A stretch of 40,382 nucleotides of DNA from Stramonita haemastoma (GCA_030674155.1 CM060329.1:16373475-16413856), one strand, 5' to 3'; counted from the first letter of the stretch, positions 1 to 11,322 are shown. Notes: generated by a model not told the origin, from the sequence alone. Numbers and translations: made by a program.

Positions 1-8
1 GCCTATTT

Positions 9-386
9 TTATTGACAGCAAATTTTTTCCACAATTTTCTTTGGGGCTTTTCCGTTTAATATATTGAACATACATAGATACTTGTTGAACTGCAGTCTGT
101 CTTTGAGTGGAAGAGTGTCTAGTTCTTTGTAGTTGGTGGTGGTCAGTGTATTAGGATTCAATCGGATTAGTTTAACAGCTCTTTTATGTAGGCGGTTTAT
201 ATGCTTTAGGTTTGTTTCACTTGCACTGTCCCATAAGGTAGAAACATAGTTTATAAGAGATAGAATATGGGCGTGAAAAAATAGTTTTCGTGACTGCAAA
301 TTCAAATTTTTTTTAATTTTTCTAAGTTGATGCAATCTTACTGAGATTCGTTTTCCTAATGTGGCTATGTGATCTGACCAAGACAA
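9..386 (-). pseudogene. LINE ORF2 C-terminal region
   Basis: The 125-aa segment begins WSDHIATLGKRISVRLHQLRKIK and continues LFFHAHILSLINYVSTLWDSASETNLKHINRLHKRAVKLI. This is the thumb and post-RT region of Jockey/CR1-like proteins ('Y.S.I.P.I.Y.ST.W' and 'L...NRA.R.I' patterns). It stops at 9-11 after KICCQ, probably earlier than the family's usual end, which carries an 'LWN.LP' block. About 250 bp between this piece and the FADD box (387-638) is in other frames. Confidence 0.82.
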
Positions 387-638
387 ATCGTTGTCGATTA
401 CTGCACCTAGTACTTTGTGTGAGACTACTTCTTCAATTTGTTGTCCATGGATATAAATGGCTCGAATAGAGAACGCAATTTCTGTCTTTTTGTCGAGTGG
501 TTATAAACATACATTTTGTTTTATTAGAATTAAGAGACATATGATTGAGTTCTGTCCATTCGAATAAGTTTATTGATATCTGCCTGCATATCTTTCACAA
601 GCTGGTTTGAATCATCGTTGTTACATTGAATTGATGTA

Positions 639-944
639 TCATCGGCAAACATTTGAACAATGGATATGCAGAGGTAGGTCATTAATATAAATGGAGAAAA
701 GAAGTGGTCCTAGTATTGATCCCTGTGGTATTCCATATTTCACGGGTAATAAGGTTGATCTCCTAGGCCCAATTTCAACAAGTTGATAACGATTACTGAG
801 AAATGAGTCTAAGAATGATAATGCTTGGTCGGAAATTTTATAGCATTTTAATTTTTTGATGAGGAGAGAGTGGCTAATAACGTCAAAGGCTTTAGCAAAG
901 TCTAGAAAAAGGACTCCAGTGATTTCATTGTTATTGATATTCAA
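639..944 (-). pseudogene. LINE reverse transcriptase, palm (motifs A and B)
   Basis: This 101-aa piece contains the motif A segment GVLFLDFAKAFDVISH with its catalytic Asp, SFLSNRYQLV, and the motif B segment GIPQGSILGPLLFSIYINDL. The motif C box FADD (638-649) follows in a shifted frame as VQMFADDTSIQCNNDD, so a one-base frameshift lies between YINDLPLHI and FADD, near 660-690. Both halves of the active site survive, but not in one frame. Confidence 0.92.
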
Positions 945-976
945 AAGACAATGCTCAATGAGTTGTATTAAAGCTG

Positions 977-1330
977 TTATGGCAAGAATGGTTTTTCACG
1001 AAAACCTGACTGGTTGTCATTAATTAGATTATATATTTTAAAATGAGAATGTAAGTGAAATTGTATATGTTTTTCTAATAGTTTTGATAGGACTGATAGT
1101 ATGGAGATTGGTCTGTAGTTCGACGGATTGGTTGGGTCTCCTGCTTTGTGTAAGGGTATTACCTTTGCTCGTTTGAACTTCATTGGGAAGTAATTTTTGT
1201 CAATACACAAGTTAAATATGTAGGTTAGGGTGTCAGTTATGGCGTATGCACTGATTTTTAATATTTGACTATCGATTTTGTCAAGGTCTTTTGATCTTGA
1301 CTGTTTCAATCTCAGTATACTATTAAGCAC
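977..1330 (-). pseudogene. LINE reverse transcriptase, N-terminal part (fingers)
   Basis: This 117-aa segment includes FKRAKVIPLHKAGDP, NYRPISILSVLSKLLEKHIQ and INDNQSGFRE. These are RT blocks 0 to 2a, which contact template and incoming nucleotide in non-LTR enzymes. The reading frame breaks just after the GFRE motif at about 980, and the next RT block resumes in a different frame at 944. The original protein would have run through this point without interruption, so a small indel disabled it. Confidence 0.88.
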
Positions 1331-1361
1331 TTCTGTTACTGTTATTGGGGGTATAACAAAA

Positions 1362-1622
1362 TCAGATGAGATGTTCTTTGATGAACAGTATTGTTTTTAA
1401 TTCTATCAGCTCGTTTGTTTTTGTTTTATCATTAGATATTATAGAGTCAGCAATGTTTGCAAAGTGAGAATTAAGGTTTTCTGCTGATATTTCTTTTATG
1501 ACTTTTTGGGAGTTATGTCTTGATTTATTAGTTAAGGTATTAATGGCTTTCCAAATTGCTTTTGGATTTTGGGCTGAAGACAGCAAATCTTGAAAGTATT
1601 TTGTTTTGGCTTTGCGCTTCAA
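1362..1622 (-). pseudogene. LINE ORF2 linker between endonuclease and RT
   Basis: This 86-aa piece (KAKTKYFQDLLSSAQNPKAIWKAINTLTNK) is the helical linker found between the endonuclease and RT of Jockey/CR1-type ORF2 proteins; the 'P..W..IN.L' pattern is typical. It is separated by a frameshift from the endonuclease (near 1622-1673) and from the RT (near 1340-1360). It contains no catalytic residues. The call rests on its position and the conserved pattern. Confidence 0.75.
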
Positions 1623-1672
1623 TGAATTAACTTTGTTTCTTTGCTTTTTATATTCATCTTTTTGCTTTGATT

Positions 1673-2635
1673 TTAATAAATATCTCTTAGTTTCATTTCG
1701 TTTTCAATTTCTTTTGTTAACCATGGAGGTTTCATGAAATATTTTATTATTTTCTTAATAAATGAAGCATGTTTATCGTAGGTAGCTATAAATGTCTCTA
1801 TCCAATAGTTAACAGCATCATCTGGATTTGTAATCTGATAAACATAGTCTAAGTTTGAATTAAGAATATCATTTATAAAGGCATCTTTATCAAAATGTCT
1901 AAAGGAGCGGTAGGATATCTCCTTGTGTCCTGATTTGGGTATCTTTATTCCTTTTTTCCGCCATGTAAAACAAATGGAAGAGTGATCACTACAACCTGTC
2001 TGCACTGAGCATGTTTCTGCTATGTTGGCTTTTGAAGTAGTGTAAATGTGATCAATGAGGGTGCTAGTGTTATTAGTAATGCGAGTTGGACGATCAATTA
2101 TTTGTTCTAAACCATACATGGCATAATTAATATTCCACTTTAATCCAGGGACTGTCAGATCTATATTGAAATCTCCCATAAGAAAGATTTCTTTGGACTC
2201 TAGAATTGCGGCATCCATCATTGAATTGAATTTATCATACCAGTCAATTGTTTCAGCTGGGTTCCTGTAGATGAAGCCAAGTATAATCGATTTACAGCGT
2301 CTAAACGTGATTTCTACCCATATAGATTCCACATGAAAACTGTTCAAGATGCGTTGGTCTTTTCCACGACAAAGAAGTCGCACAGTATAAAAGCAAACCG
2401 GTAGATCTGACACTTACTGGATCAAGTCGTACAGTGTCATAACCTGGGATATACATATCTGAATCAGAAATTAAGTTGTTGAGTCTCGATTCAGCTACAC
2501 AAAATATATGAAAGCTAGTTCCTTTATTGTCTATATTGATGATATTTCCTCAATTTTGTTCCTGGCACTATTGATATTTAGGTATCCTACACGAAGTCCT
2601 TCCTGAGAGGGCCATGTATCTAGAGTAGAAGACAT
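1673..2635 (-). pseudogene. LINE endonuclease domain (exonuclease-endonuclease-phosphatase type), frameshifted
   Basis: In the intact family this domain nicks target DNA to start target-primed reverse transcription. A 246-aa open segment (1673-2413) contains SIWVEITF, ILGFIYRNP, IFLMGDFNIDL, LIDHIYTT and GCSDHSSICFTW. These correspond to the conserved endonuclease blocks, with the GDFN box and the terminal SDH catalytic histidine preserved. The N-terminal portion (2414-2635) carries GYLNINSARNKIEE but lies in other frames because of at least one indel near 2540-2560. After the SDH block comes a basic stretch, then the linker in another frame. The catalytic boxes are well preserved, so the insertion is not very ancient. 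Confidence 0.88.
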
Positions 2636-2660
2636 GGTATTTATAAAAAAAAAATTTTAA

Positions 2661-3383
2661 ATTGCAGGACAAGAGAAAGAAAAACTGAATACGGTAATGT
2701 ACTATCAACCAATCAGTGAAGCACAATCATCAATCAGATCAACGATCAAAATTTAGGCAAACAAGGAAAATTATCAAAAGGTAAAGAACAACAATCAAAG
2801 TAGTACAAAATTTAGAGTAAACAAAAAAGAGAGAAAGTTGGTGCAGTATGTAACCACAAGTCAGTAAGGCACCATCATCAGTCAAATCAACAATCAAAAT
2901 ACAACAAATAGAAGGAAGAACTTGGTATAGTAATGTAACTGACACCGACCAATAAAGCACTATTATCAGTCAACCAACAATGAAAATTTTAAGACAAAAG
3001 GGAAAAATGTAGTACAGTAATGTAACTAACACCAGTCAATAAAGCACAAAAGCAGTCAACAATCAAAGTGAAAACAAAGGACAGTCTTACTATGTAAGTA
3101 ATGTAAGTAACACCAGTCAATAAAGCACAATCATCGAAAAGGAAAAAGAAAAAAAAAAGAGAGAAAAAAAAAAAAGAAAGAATGCAGAACAGAGAAAGAA
3201 GAACTGAATACGGTAATGTACTATCAACCAATCAGTGAAGCACAATCATCAATCAGATCAACAATCAAAAATTAGGCAAACAAGGAAAATTATCAAAAGG
3301 TAAAGAACAACAATCAAAGTAGTACAAAATTTGGAGTAAACAAAAGTGAGAAAGTTGGTGCAGCGATGTAACCACAAGTCAGT
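2661..3383 (-). repeat. Tandem-repeat leader upstream of the LINE ORF
   Basis: A long direct repeat occurs twice, at 2661-2865 and 3181-3383, about 519 bp apart and nearly identical. Between them lie shorter degenerate units built on 'taatgtaact...caataaagcac...cagtcaacaatcaaa'. The landmark 'gcac' recurs at about 2721, 2869, 2957, 3044, 3125 and 3240. The block directly precedes the LINE endonuclease start on the minus strand, so it is probably the element's 5' UTR. Its second long copy is cut off by the GT array at 3385. Confidence 0.72.
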
Positions 3384-3384
3384 T

Positions 3385-3447
<63 letters not shown>

Positions 3448-3480
3448 TGTTTGTGTGTGTGTGTGTTTGTGTGTGTGTGG
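3385..3480. repeat. (GT)n microsatellite
   Basis: Nearly pure GT run with a few TTTG interruptions at its right end. It begins exactly where the LINE leader repeat stops. Confidence 0.98.
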
Positions 3481-3891
3481 ATTGTGTACGTGGGGAGTGT
3501 ACGTACATGCCCCCCCCTTTGTGTGTCTGTCTGCCTGCTTGCCTGTCTTACTCCTTAGCACAATCATTCAATGGTTTATGCTTGTCTCCTTATGCTCGTA
3601 TTTTTTCTCAGTTTGTAGTTTATGGCCAAGAAGTAAAGCCAGTCATGCAGCTTAACTACCCCCTTTCCTTGATAGTTTCCAGACACATAACTCAGCCCCT
3701 TTTTGTAACGAGGTCTGTCTGAAGATACATGTACCTAGCGATTCTGAGAGCTGACTTTCTGCCAGAATGCACAGGTGCATAGGTTTAACTTTTCTTAAAG
3801 GACAGAAAAGGTTGTGGTTTTGTTTGTTGTAGTTGCTGTTGTTGCCATTTTTGTATTTGTTAATGCTTGCTTTTTGTTGCTACTCTAATTC

Positions 3892-4385
3892 TTTTTGTTG
3901 TTGGTGGTGGTGGGTGTTGTTGTTGCTGTTTTTGTTGTTGTTGTTGTTGTTTTTCTTCTTCTTCTTCTTCTTCTTCTTCTTCTTCTTCTTCTTCTTCTTC
4001 TTCTTCTTCTTCTTCTTCTTCTTCTTCGCATTCTTCGCATTCTTCTTCTTCGCATTCTTCTTCTTCGCATTCTTCTTCTTCGCATTCTTCTTCTTCGCAT
4101 TCTTCTTCTTCGCATTTCTTCTCCTTTGCATTCTTCTTGTTCTTGTTCTTGTTCTTCTTGTTCTTCTTGTTCTTCTTGTTCTTCTTGTTCTTCTTCTTCT
4201 TTTCTTCTTCTTCTTCTTCTTCTTCTTCTTCTTCTTTTCTTGCTTCTTCTTTGCATTCTTCTTGTTCTTGTTCTTGTTCTTCTTGTTCTTGTTCTTGTTC
4301 TTTTTCTTTCTTCTTCTTTTCTTCTTCTTCTTCTTCTTCTTCTTCTTCTTCTTCTTCTTCTTCTTCTTTGTCTTTTTCTTTCTTA
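3892..4385. repeat. Long TTC/GAA-rich compound array
   Basis: A TTG-rich run (3892-3951) passes into TTC triplets (3952-4026). A regular 15-bp higher-order unit follows, with 'gcatt' at 4037, 4052, 4067, 4082, 4097 and 4112. Then come TTCTTG variants (4133-4195), more TTC (4196-4245), another TTCTTG block and TTC to about 4367. The plus strand is almost entirely pyrimidine. The open frames across it (poly-Glu, poly-Phe, poly-Ser, poly-Arg) are products of the triplet repeat and not genes. Confidence 0.97.
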
Positions 4386-4399
4386 TTATTTCTTCTTCT

Positions 4400-4955
4400 C
4401 ACTCCTATTTTGTATCATATTTCACATCTTTCTCTTTACCTCTGCCTTCTGCTTCTTGCCCACATCTGTTATTAAACCTGCTGCATGCAACAAACTAATG
4501 ATGTTATGGTTGTCAGAAGATGTCATTTGTTTGAAGAGACCTCCAGCCAGTTCTGGTATACCTGTTTTCTAGAGGGCATTAACTAGAATAAGAAATGGAA
4601 ATGGTCCATGGCTGTTAACCAGCATTTATGGGGTTTTTATAAGTTTTATTTGGTGTATTTTATGTCTGTTTGATTTTCCCAAAAATGTGCGGACTAGGAG
4701 AAAAATCGATTAAGCTGTATCTCAGTTGTAATAAACTGATCCATTTTAAACACCTGAAAACTTTTGCCATACAGAACATTTTATGCTGACTTCAGGAAAT
4801 GATGGTCTTTTATTTTTTTTAAAATTCTTTTTGATAGCAGTGGAAACTTTTAAAAAAAACGGACTTCTGAAAAATAAACAGTGGCAACGTCAGTAAAGAC
4901 AGTTTTAATCATTGTTCATAGATATTTTATGGAATTTATTATATATATATAGACA
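4400..4955. other. Unassigned AT-rich sequence
   Basis: I see no coding similarity, SINE head or tandem repeat here. A short TA run occurs at about 4939-4951. Confidence 0.5.
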
Positions 4956-4959
4956 TTTT

Positions 4960-5165
4960 ATTGGACATGGAAACAGAAACACACAGACAAACCTGATGAC
5001 AACAGTTCTCCCGTCTAAGGTTGAGGGCAGAAGTAAACGAGGAAGACCACCAAACATCCTACATTCCAACTCACTGAGATTAGTGGTCTGGGAGGGCTAA
5101 AAGAAGATTGTGAAACTCAGCAGAGACAGAGAACGATGACGAACTCTGGTGGTCTTGTGTGAATT
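4960..5165 (+). pseudogene. RTE-like LINE, decayed 3' coding remnant
   Basis: The frame through 4912-5165 gives HGNRNTQTNLMTTVLPSKVEGRSKRGRPPN, then, after a TAA at 5098-5100, KKIVKLSRDRER, a TGA at 5137-5139, and RTLVVL. This matches the C-terminal block of the copies near 35200 and 38500 (KTILQGTVEGKRRRGRQKKSW, then DREAWKKI). Both in-frame stops make it a dead fragment. The second stop replaces the Trp found at that position in better copies. Only the last 70 or so residues are recognisable. Confidence 0.7.
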
Positions 5166-5282
5166 TTCTATGAATGATAGCAGTAATGGGGAAAAGTAGC
5201 AGAAGTTTAGCATACAATTATGCTTTTTGGATATTTCTGCTATTCTTCTATATGTACGTTTGAAAACCTAATCATATCATAT

Positions 5283-5382
5283 NNNNNNNNNNNNNNNNNN
5301 NNNNNNNNNNNNNNNNNNNNNNNNNNNNNNNNNNNNNNNNNNNNNNNNNNNNNNNNNNNNNNNNNNNNNNNNNNNNNNNNNN
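5283..5382. other. Assembly gap (100 N)
   Basis: Exactly 100 N, the conventional size for a gap of unknown length, placed directly against a GA array. Sequence across it is unknown. Confidence 0.99.
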
Positions 5383-5571
<189 letters not shown>

Positions 5572-5860
5572 TACTTATTAATAAAATGAAATAAAGACTT
5601 CCATCCCACTTTCCTACTCGTGAAAATCTCAAGAATCTTTTAGACGTACTTTATTATGTGTAAGTTTACTTAGATAAATTGGCAGAAAGCCTTTAACTGC
5701 CATTGTGCTTTAAGGCAGCTTGGCTGATATCAGTCCTATAGGTCAGTTTCCTCTGTGCCTTTCATCTGGGGATAAAAAGGTTTGAAATCAATGGTGGGGA
5801 CATACAGGCCAAAAGAAATAGAGAACCAACAGAAAAAAAAACTGTCGTGTCTGGATAAAA

Positions 5861-6248
<388 letters not shown>

Positions 6249-6249
6249 A

Positions 6250-7560
6250 ATCAATCTCTCCCCAGAGCAGCTGAGAAAGCTTTCAGCCTCGTCTGTTCTC
6301 CAAAACATCCGCCAATAATCACCAGCACCCCTGTCCTTCACCCATTCCCCCATCCCCACAATCTGTCCCATGGTTTCCCCCTCCCTGCCTAAACCCATCA
6401 ATACTTCTTCATCGCCTTCTCAAAGCAGTTTTTTTTTTAATGCTTCCTCTCCCTCCTCTCTTTCCTTTCCCCAAGATCCGCTCCCTCCTTTCTCTCTTCC
6501 CATTTCCCTCTTTCTGTTTTTGGAGGTGTTTTGTTGTATTTTTTTTGTTCTTGTTTTGTTTTGCTGAATTACCCACTTCAAACTGGCAAAGTAGCAATGG
6601 CCATCTTTTCACATTCCAATTTTACCGTTTTTGTTACCTTTTGTGGAGTATGGAGGATCACAAACAATTGAAAGTGGAGGACAAATCCTAGAGATTTTCA
6701 TCGAGAAATATTCAAGAGTTTCGACGAGAATAGCAAATGACCTGCATTCAAATAATGATATCGGTAAATAAAACAATACAAAGGAACACTACGACCACCG
6801 AATTTTGTGGGCGTTTCCTGGTGAAATATGTTTTAACAGACAGGTCAGCCTAACACAAATTAAAAACCAAACAGGCATTTTGAAAACAGTGATATCATGT
6901 TACATGATTATCTCGACAATGCAAAAAGCATATTTTTATGATTTACAATTCATCAGCCCACAAACATTTTAATTCGATAACATTTCGTAAAATGCCGTTC
7001 TTTGTTCTTGACAGCTTTTGAAGCATGAAAAATCTATAATGAAATGATTTCATCTCCTACGTAAGACATAATGTCATACACTTTATACATTTTTTTCTTA
7101 ACAGGGATTGTTTAGAAAAATAAATTAGCCTTCAAAGGAGCTTGTGAGAACTGCAACAAAGGTGGGTTTTTTTAATAGAATTATGTGGTAGATAACATTG
7201 ATGCTCTTTGACACTAAGGTCATTTGTAAAGAACTGAGAGCCTCAGCTGTAACTATCAAGTTCGGCTCTCCAATCACCAACAAAGATTTAGCAAGTAAGC
7301 AGATAAAACTCGCTCTTAAACAAAACTGCTTCTCCCACAATCAATCAAATCCACTTTACACTACTATTTCTTAAATATTGTTAGGTCACAAAGAAAGAAT
7401 TTAACTCCTGTAACACTGTTTATACCACTGCAACCGCACCTATCAAATAAACCGTCTATATTACACTCGTGGTCTCTAGTGTTTGGTTTTTGATTGATTA
7501 TTATTGTTGTTGTTGTTGTTGAGTTACATGGATTTTTCTTATCAAGCTTTATCTTATCCC
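6250..7560. other. Unassigned single-copy-like sequence
   Basis: About 1.3 kb with short open frames only. A C/T-rich stretch lies at 6300-6500 and a TTG run at 7503-7520. I recognise no domain, splice-supported exon or repeat family here. Confidence 0.5.
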
Positions 7561-7567
7561 TGATAAG

Positions 7568-7665
7568 GGCGAGGGCTGGATGTAAAAAGCACATGAGTAG
7601 TTATTCATTATCCTCGAAATAAGATAATTTGACTTGACTTGACTTGACTTGACTTGACTTGACTC

Positions 7666-7755
<90 letters not shown>
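7568..7755 (+). repeat. SINE-A tail followed by (TTGAC)n and (ATCT)n
   Basis: The 7568-7625 stretch ('tgtaaaaagcacatgag', 'attatcctcgaaataag') matches the 3' part of the complete SINE-A copies at 24761 and 36322. It runs straight into seven TTGAC units (7629-7664) and then ATCT repeats to 7755. The SINE's head and centre are missing. Confidence 0.75.
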
Positions 7756-8248
7756 ATGTAGTCAGAACAGTCAGTGATCGAAGCACTGCATTCGTAATCT
7801 GACGGCCCTGGATGGAGCCAACACTAAGGCTCGCGTTCAAAGAGATCGGTTCCTAGGAAAGTCACATCTTGCACCGCAGCCTATGTGAACTCGCACAGTA
7901 ACTACTAGGTGTAGGGAGTCAGAAAGCTTAAAGTATTATATTCTGAGTGACGAACTGTAAAGATGCTGAGCTGGAATACAGTCAACAAGTACAACATCTG
8001 CTGCTTTAAAAGTGAATCTTTCTTAACCAACTATGCCACACAGTTAAAGATCAGGGGGCCCATTATCTGCATTCGATCTTGTGAGGAATATGTGAGATCC
8101 AGTTTTCCCTGTCAGGAACAAAGGGCATTGAGAGTTGTGGCGATGGCCTAAAAGAACCCTTAATTTAGTTGGTGCAATGGTATTGCTTATGATCAGTTCT
8201 GGAAAAGTCACTGGCCAGCTGATAAGTTAGTGTTTACTTTAATTTAAT
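7756..8248. other. Unassigned; possible decayed tRNA-like SINE head
   Basis: At 7770-7810, 'cagtgatcgaagcactgca' and 'aatctgacggccc' recall the SINE heads elsewhere, but no good B box follows. The rest of the interval shows nothing I recognise. Confidence 0.35.
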
Positions 8249-8298
8249 ACACACACATATACACACACGCACACACACACACACAAACACACACAGTG

Positions 8299-8362
<64 letters not shown>

Positions 8363-8399
8363 CACACACTGTGAACACACACACACACACACACTGTGA

Positions 8400-8433
<34 letters not shown>

Positions 8434-8444
8434 ACAAACACACA

Positions 8445-8518
<74 letters not shown>

Positions 8519-8519
8519 A
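8249..8519. repeat. (CA)n microsatellite
   Basis: CA array with 'gtgaa' interruptions at 8297, 8371 and 8396, suggesting small internal duplications. Open frames here read poly-Cys/Val or poly-His/Thr and are not genes. Confidence 0.98.
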
Positions 8520-8609
8520 CGTGGTCGCGAAGGAAAGTGCATGCAGGTGCATGTACCTATGACCAGAAAAGGAAAGAAAGGCGTTTTGCACACTGCTATG
8601 CATGCGCAC

Positions 8610-8745
8610 CACGTCTGCACCTGGCAACAACAGATCCAAGCGCGATCTTTATATGGGGAAATAACTGTTGTCGCCAGAGAACTGTAGCAGACGTTATTTT
8701 TCATCCTAAAGTTTGCGCAAAGTAAGATTGTGAATCAGTACGAAA
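8610..8745 (+). repeat. Hairpin repeat, copy H1
   Basis: Shares 'tggggaaataactg' and the following 'cgccaga' core and downstream 'agacgt.attttcatc' with copies at 13000 and 17490. The hairpin at 8664-8683 is imperfect here. Confidence 0.6.
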
Positions 8746-9059
8746 AGCAAAACAAACACAAAACCCCTATCAAAGCAAGAACGGCACTGGTTTTTTTTTT
8801 GCTTTTATTAAGATTTGACATTTGGTCCTATCAAATATTAACGAGGAAATGAGAGCTGACTGTTTTGCAGTAAACGGTTTCAAAAGAAATCGACAATGGC
8901 TCAGATTTGAAAGTAAAGGAAAGATTCGTAACACTACGTTTAGTGTGTAGTAATTAGAGTTAATTGATGTAAAAAAAAATGCAGCAATAGCAATAGCAGG
9001 ACATGCTGGCATTATGTTTTTCCAGTGTGCATTCATCCTTTGTTTAGGTTTTTTTTTTT

Positions 9060-9475
9060 AATTACAGCCTACCACTTTATGTCACAGCAGAATTTTCTGC
9101 ATGAAATTCGGGCTGCTCTCCCCAGGAAAAGCGTGTCGCCAAAAGTGCAGTGCAACCTTTTTTCTTTTTTTTTTCTTACCTTTCAACTGTATTTGTTTTC
9201 CTATCAGAGTGCCTTTTTTTCTACAGATTGTTGCCAGGGACAACTCTCTTGTTGCCGTGTTTTTATTTTAAGTGCGCTAAATAATTATGTTTAACACACA
9301 ACCTCGGTTTATCGTCTCATCCGAAAGACTAGCACCCAGACCACCACTCATGGTTTAATGGATGGGGGATTAAACCACCACACACTCCGACCCGGAATTT
9401 TTGATTTCTAGACAGGTGCGTTACCTCTAGACCACCGATCCAATGACAAGCGCGTTACACCCAGACCACCGATTT
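9060..9475 (-). mobile_element. SINE-B, near full length, minus strand
   Basis: In minus-strand orientation the head is 'ggtctagaggtaacgc' (about 9416-9431). The centre 'tctttcggatgagacgata' comes next (about 9318-9337), then 'cacggcaac', and the tail 'gggagagcagcccgaattt' near 9107-9125. The head resembles a tRNA A-box region, as expected of a Pol III SINE. A second partial head ('ggtggtctgggtgtaacgcg') lies outside the first at 9450-9472. It matches the copy at 17611-17998 over its whole length. It encodes no protein. Confidence 0.85.
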
Positions 9476-9479
9476 TTGT

Positions 9480-10539
9480 TTGTTTTCCACAAAGTCAAGG
9501 GTTATAAAAACAGCAACGGTGCTTGGTGAATTAAGAATTGCGACTGTTACCAAACCCGGGTTAGTTTTATGGTATAGGTATGCCAGTGGTTGAATTTCTT
9601 TCGAGGGTCTGTGCATCAACAAATATCAGATCTGCATTTAACAATTCCTAATCTGTGTCAGCATCCGGTGGATTAAGGAAACATAATTATCCAGGGCATG
9701 TACCCTGTACGCTACATGGAGAGAGGTGGATGCCGCAGTATTTAGCTTACCTATGAGATATAAGTTTAAAAAAATACAGCTCAGTACAAAGCATCGATCA
9801 TTCCGCAGGAAGCTGTACATGTACATTAGTCAAAAAGTAGTTCAAATCATGATTTTGAAATGCACTATTGCAAAATGAATATATGGAGAACTCATTTCGT
9901 AAATTCTAAGAATTTAGCTTGTAGAACATGACTGTAGAATAAGCTGCTTGTATATAAAATTATTATAGACAACATTTTGAAACATTTAGTTTGGTCGGCC
10001 ACATGTTCATGTTATTGTTGTTATTTGTTCCACAGCTTAACACTCTGATGATCACCCAGAATGTGCACTCTGACTCACTCATTCCCCCTGGGAATCACTG
10101 TGAGATTGAAATTGGACAGCGAATGAGAAGTTTGCGTGTATGATTCTTTTTATGTACCTCGCCATATGGGCAGCCATGCCTCAACTTCAGAGGATTTTTT
10201 TCTCCTATAAGGAGAGTGCAGAGAGTTTGTCATGGCTGAAGGCAATCTCAACACAACATTTTACAACATAACAACATTTTAGTGTAGGACTTGGCAATTA
10301 GCTGACATCGATAACTGACACATTTGTTTGCTTGGGCCAAGGCGTTCATATTTGATTGTCTCCATGGCAACAGTGCATAAAACTGAGTGATTCATGAATT
10401 TGTTTACTTTATAAATCATTCCCTTTCAATGTTTGGTACAACTTCCAACGTGAGCTATAAACAAAATGTTATCAGTTTCTACCCCGATGTCCGACCTCTA
10501 AAGAGAAGAAAAATCAAAACTACTGTATCCATGCATACG
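9480..10539. other. Unassigned sequence
   Basis: No coding similarity seen. At 10140-10200, 'ttatgtacctcgccatatgg' followed by 'gcagccat' resembles, from memory, the edge of another abundant snail SINE, but too little remains for a firm call. Confidence 0.4.
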
Positions 10540-10554
10540 CTACTTCTATCTTTC

Positions 10555-10840
10555 TATTCTCTCTATCTATACCTTAGTCTGGCGACCATGGGGGCACGCT
10601 TGAAGACTTTGACAACCAGTTCCCTTCATTCTTCTCTCGGTTCTGCCTTTCTCAGGGTTTTGTTGAGTTCTAGGCCTTTCCGTTCGCTGATGTTGTCCTC
10701 CCATATCTTCCTTAGTCTGCCACTGTTTCTTCCTCCTTGGACAGTGCCTCGCAGTATTAATTTTGCAAGTCCTTTTGATCTTGTGACATGCCCGTACCAT
10801 TTAAGTTTACGCCTCTTTACGATCGATAGACGCCACTTAT
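10555..10840 (-). pseudogene. RTE-like LINE, 3' coding remnant, minus strand
   Basis: Minus-strand translation gives VKRRKLKWYGHVTRSKGLAKLILRGTVQ, GRLRKIWEDNISERKGLELNKT, LRKAEPREE, a TGA stop at 10626-10628, then RELVVKVFKRAPMVARLRYR and a stop. This is the C-terminal tail of an RTE-type endonuclease/RT, aligning with the fragments at 34444 and 38246. All RT catalytic boxes are absent, as expected for a heavily 5'-truncated insertion. After the stop the sequence is 'atagatagagagaatag', a degenerate short tandem tail. Confidence 0.85.
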
Positions 10841-11150
10841 CAAAGGCGATAACTTACCAAAAAAGCACAGGTTCTTCACTAAATGTTCCCCCATCAGAAT
10901 CAAACCTTCACTTCTATTCTTGCCCCACATCATTATTCAAACGGTCTCTTACCGTGTCAGCCACTGTCAAAACAAGATGACAGTTTTCTGTGGACGTGTG
11001 AACATCCACAGCACGGCACTATCGATTAGGCATTTTTGCGATTTTCTCCGATTCTGATAGAAATTCATTCCGGGTTTATTAATTTTCACACAGAAGGGCT
11101 CTCCTGTTTTCGGGAAATGAATTGGAGTTCCTGGACGTCCTCTTTTTCTC

Positions 11151-11156
11151 TGTCTA

Positions 11157-11221
<65 letters not shown>

Positions 11222-11228
11222 GTCCCTG

Positions 11229-11320
<92 letters not shown>
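11151..11320. repeat. Compound (TCTG)n-(TC)n array
   Basis: TCTG units to about 11218, TCTCTG variants to about 11250, then pure TC. The same GACA/GA pairing recurs at 19760, 22842, 25574 and 39541. Confidence 0.98.

Positions 11321-11322
<2 letters not shown>

Larger units (their letters stand above)
1..2640 (-). mobile_element. Decayed Jockey/CR1-like non-LTR retrotransposon (ORF2)
   Basis: Read on the minus strand, the segments come in the normal LINE order: AP-like endonuclease, linker, reverse transcriptase, C-terminal region. They are split over several frames by small indels. The coding start is plausibly the ATG at 2633-2635, whose product begins MSSTLDTWPSQEG and then LRVGYLNINSARNKIEE, the usual opening of this endonuclease family. 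The FADD catalytic box is present at 638-649. The element probably continues beyond position 1, so its 3' end is not seen. Family: Jockey/CR1 superfamily from motif style; the exact clade is not resolved. It cannot encode a working protein as it stands. Confidence 0.88.

Noticed and set aside
3860..4498. Long open frames encoding poly-Glu, poly-Phe, poly-Ser or poly-Arg
   Set aside because: They are the TTC/GAA triplet array read in each frame. No start context, domain or splice evidence.
8234..8725. Open frames of alternating Cys-Val or His-Thr (also at 14700, 16900, 26100, 29950, 36060 and 37340)
   Set aside because: Translation of CA/GT dinucleotide arrays, open in most frames for trivial reasons.
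10387..10980. 197-codon plus-strand open frame
   Set aside because: Its middle is antisense to an RTE remnant that aligns well on the minus strand; the rest has no recognisable features.
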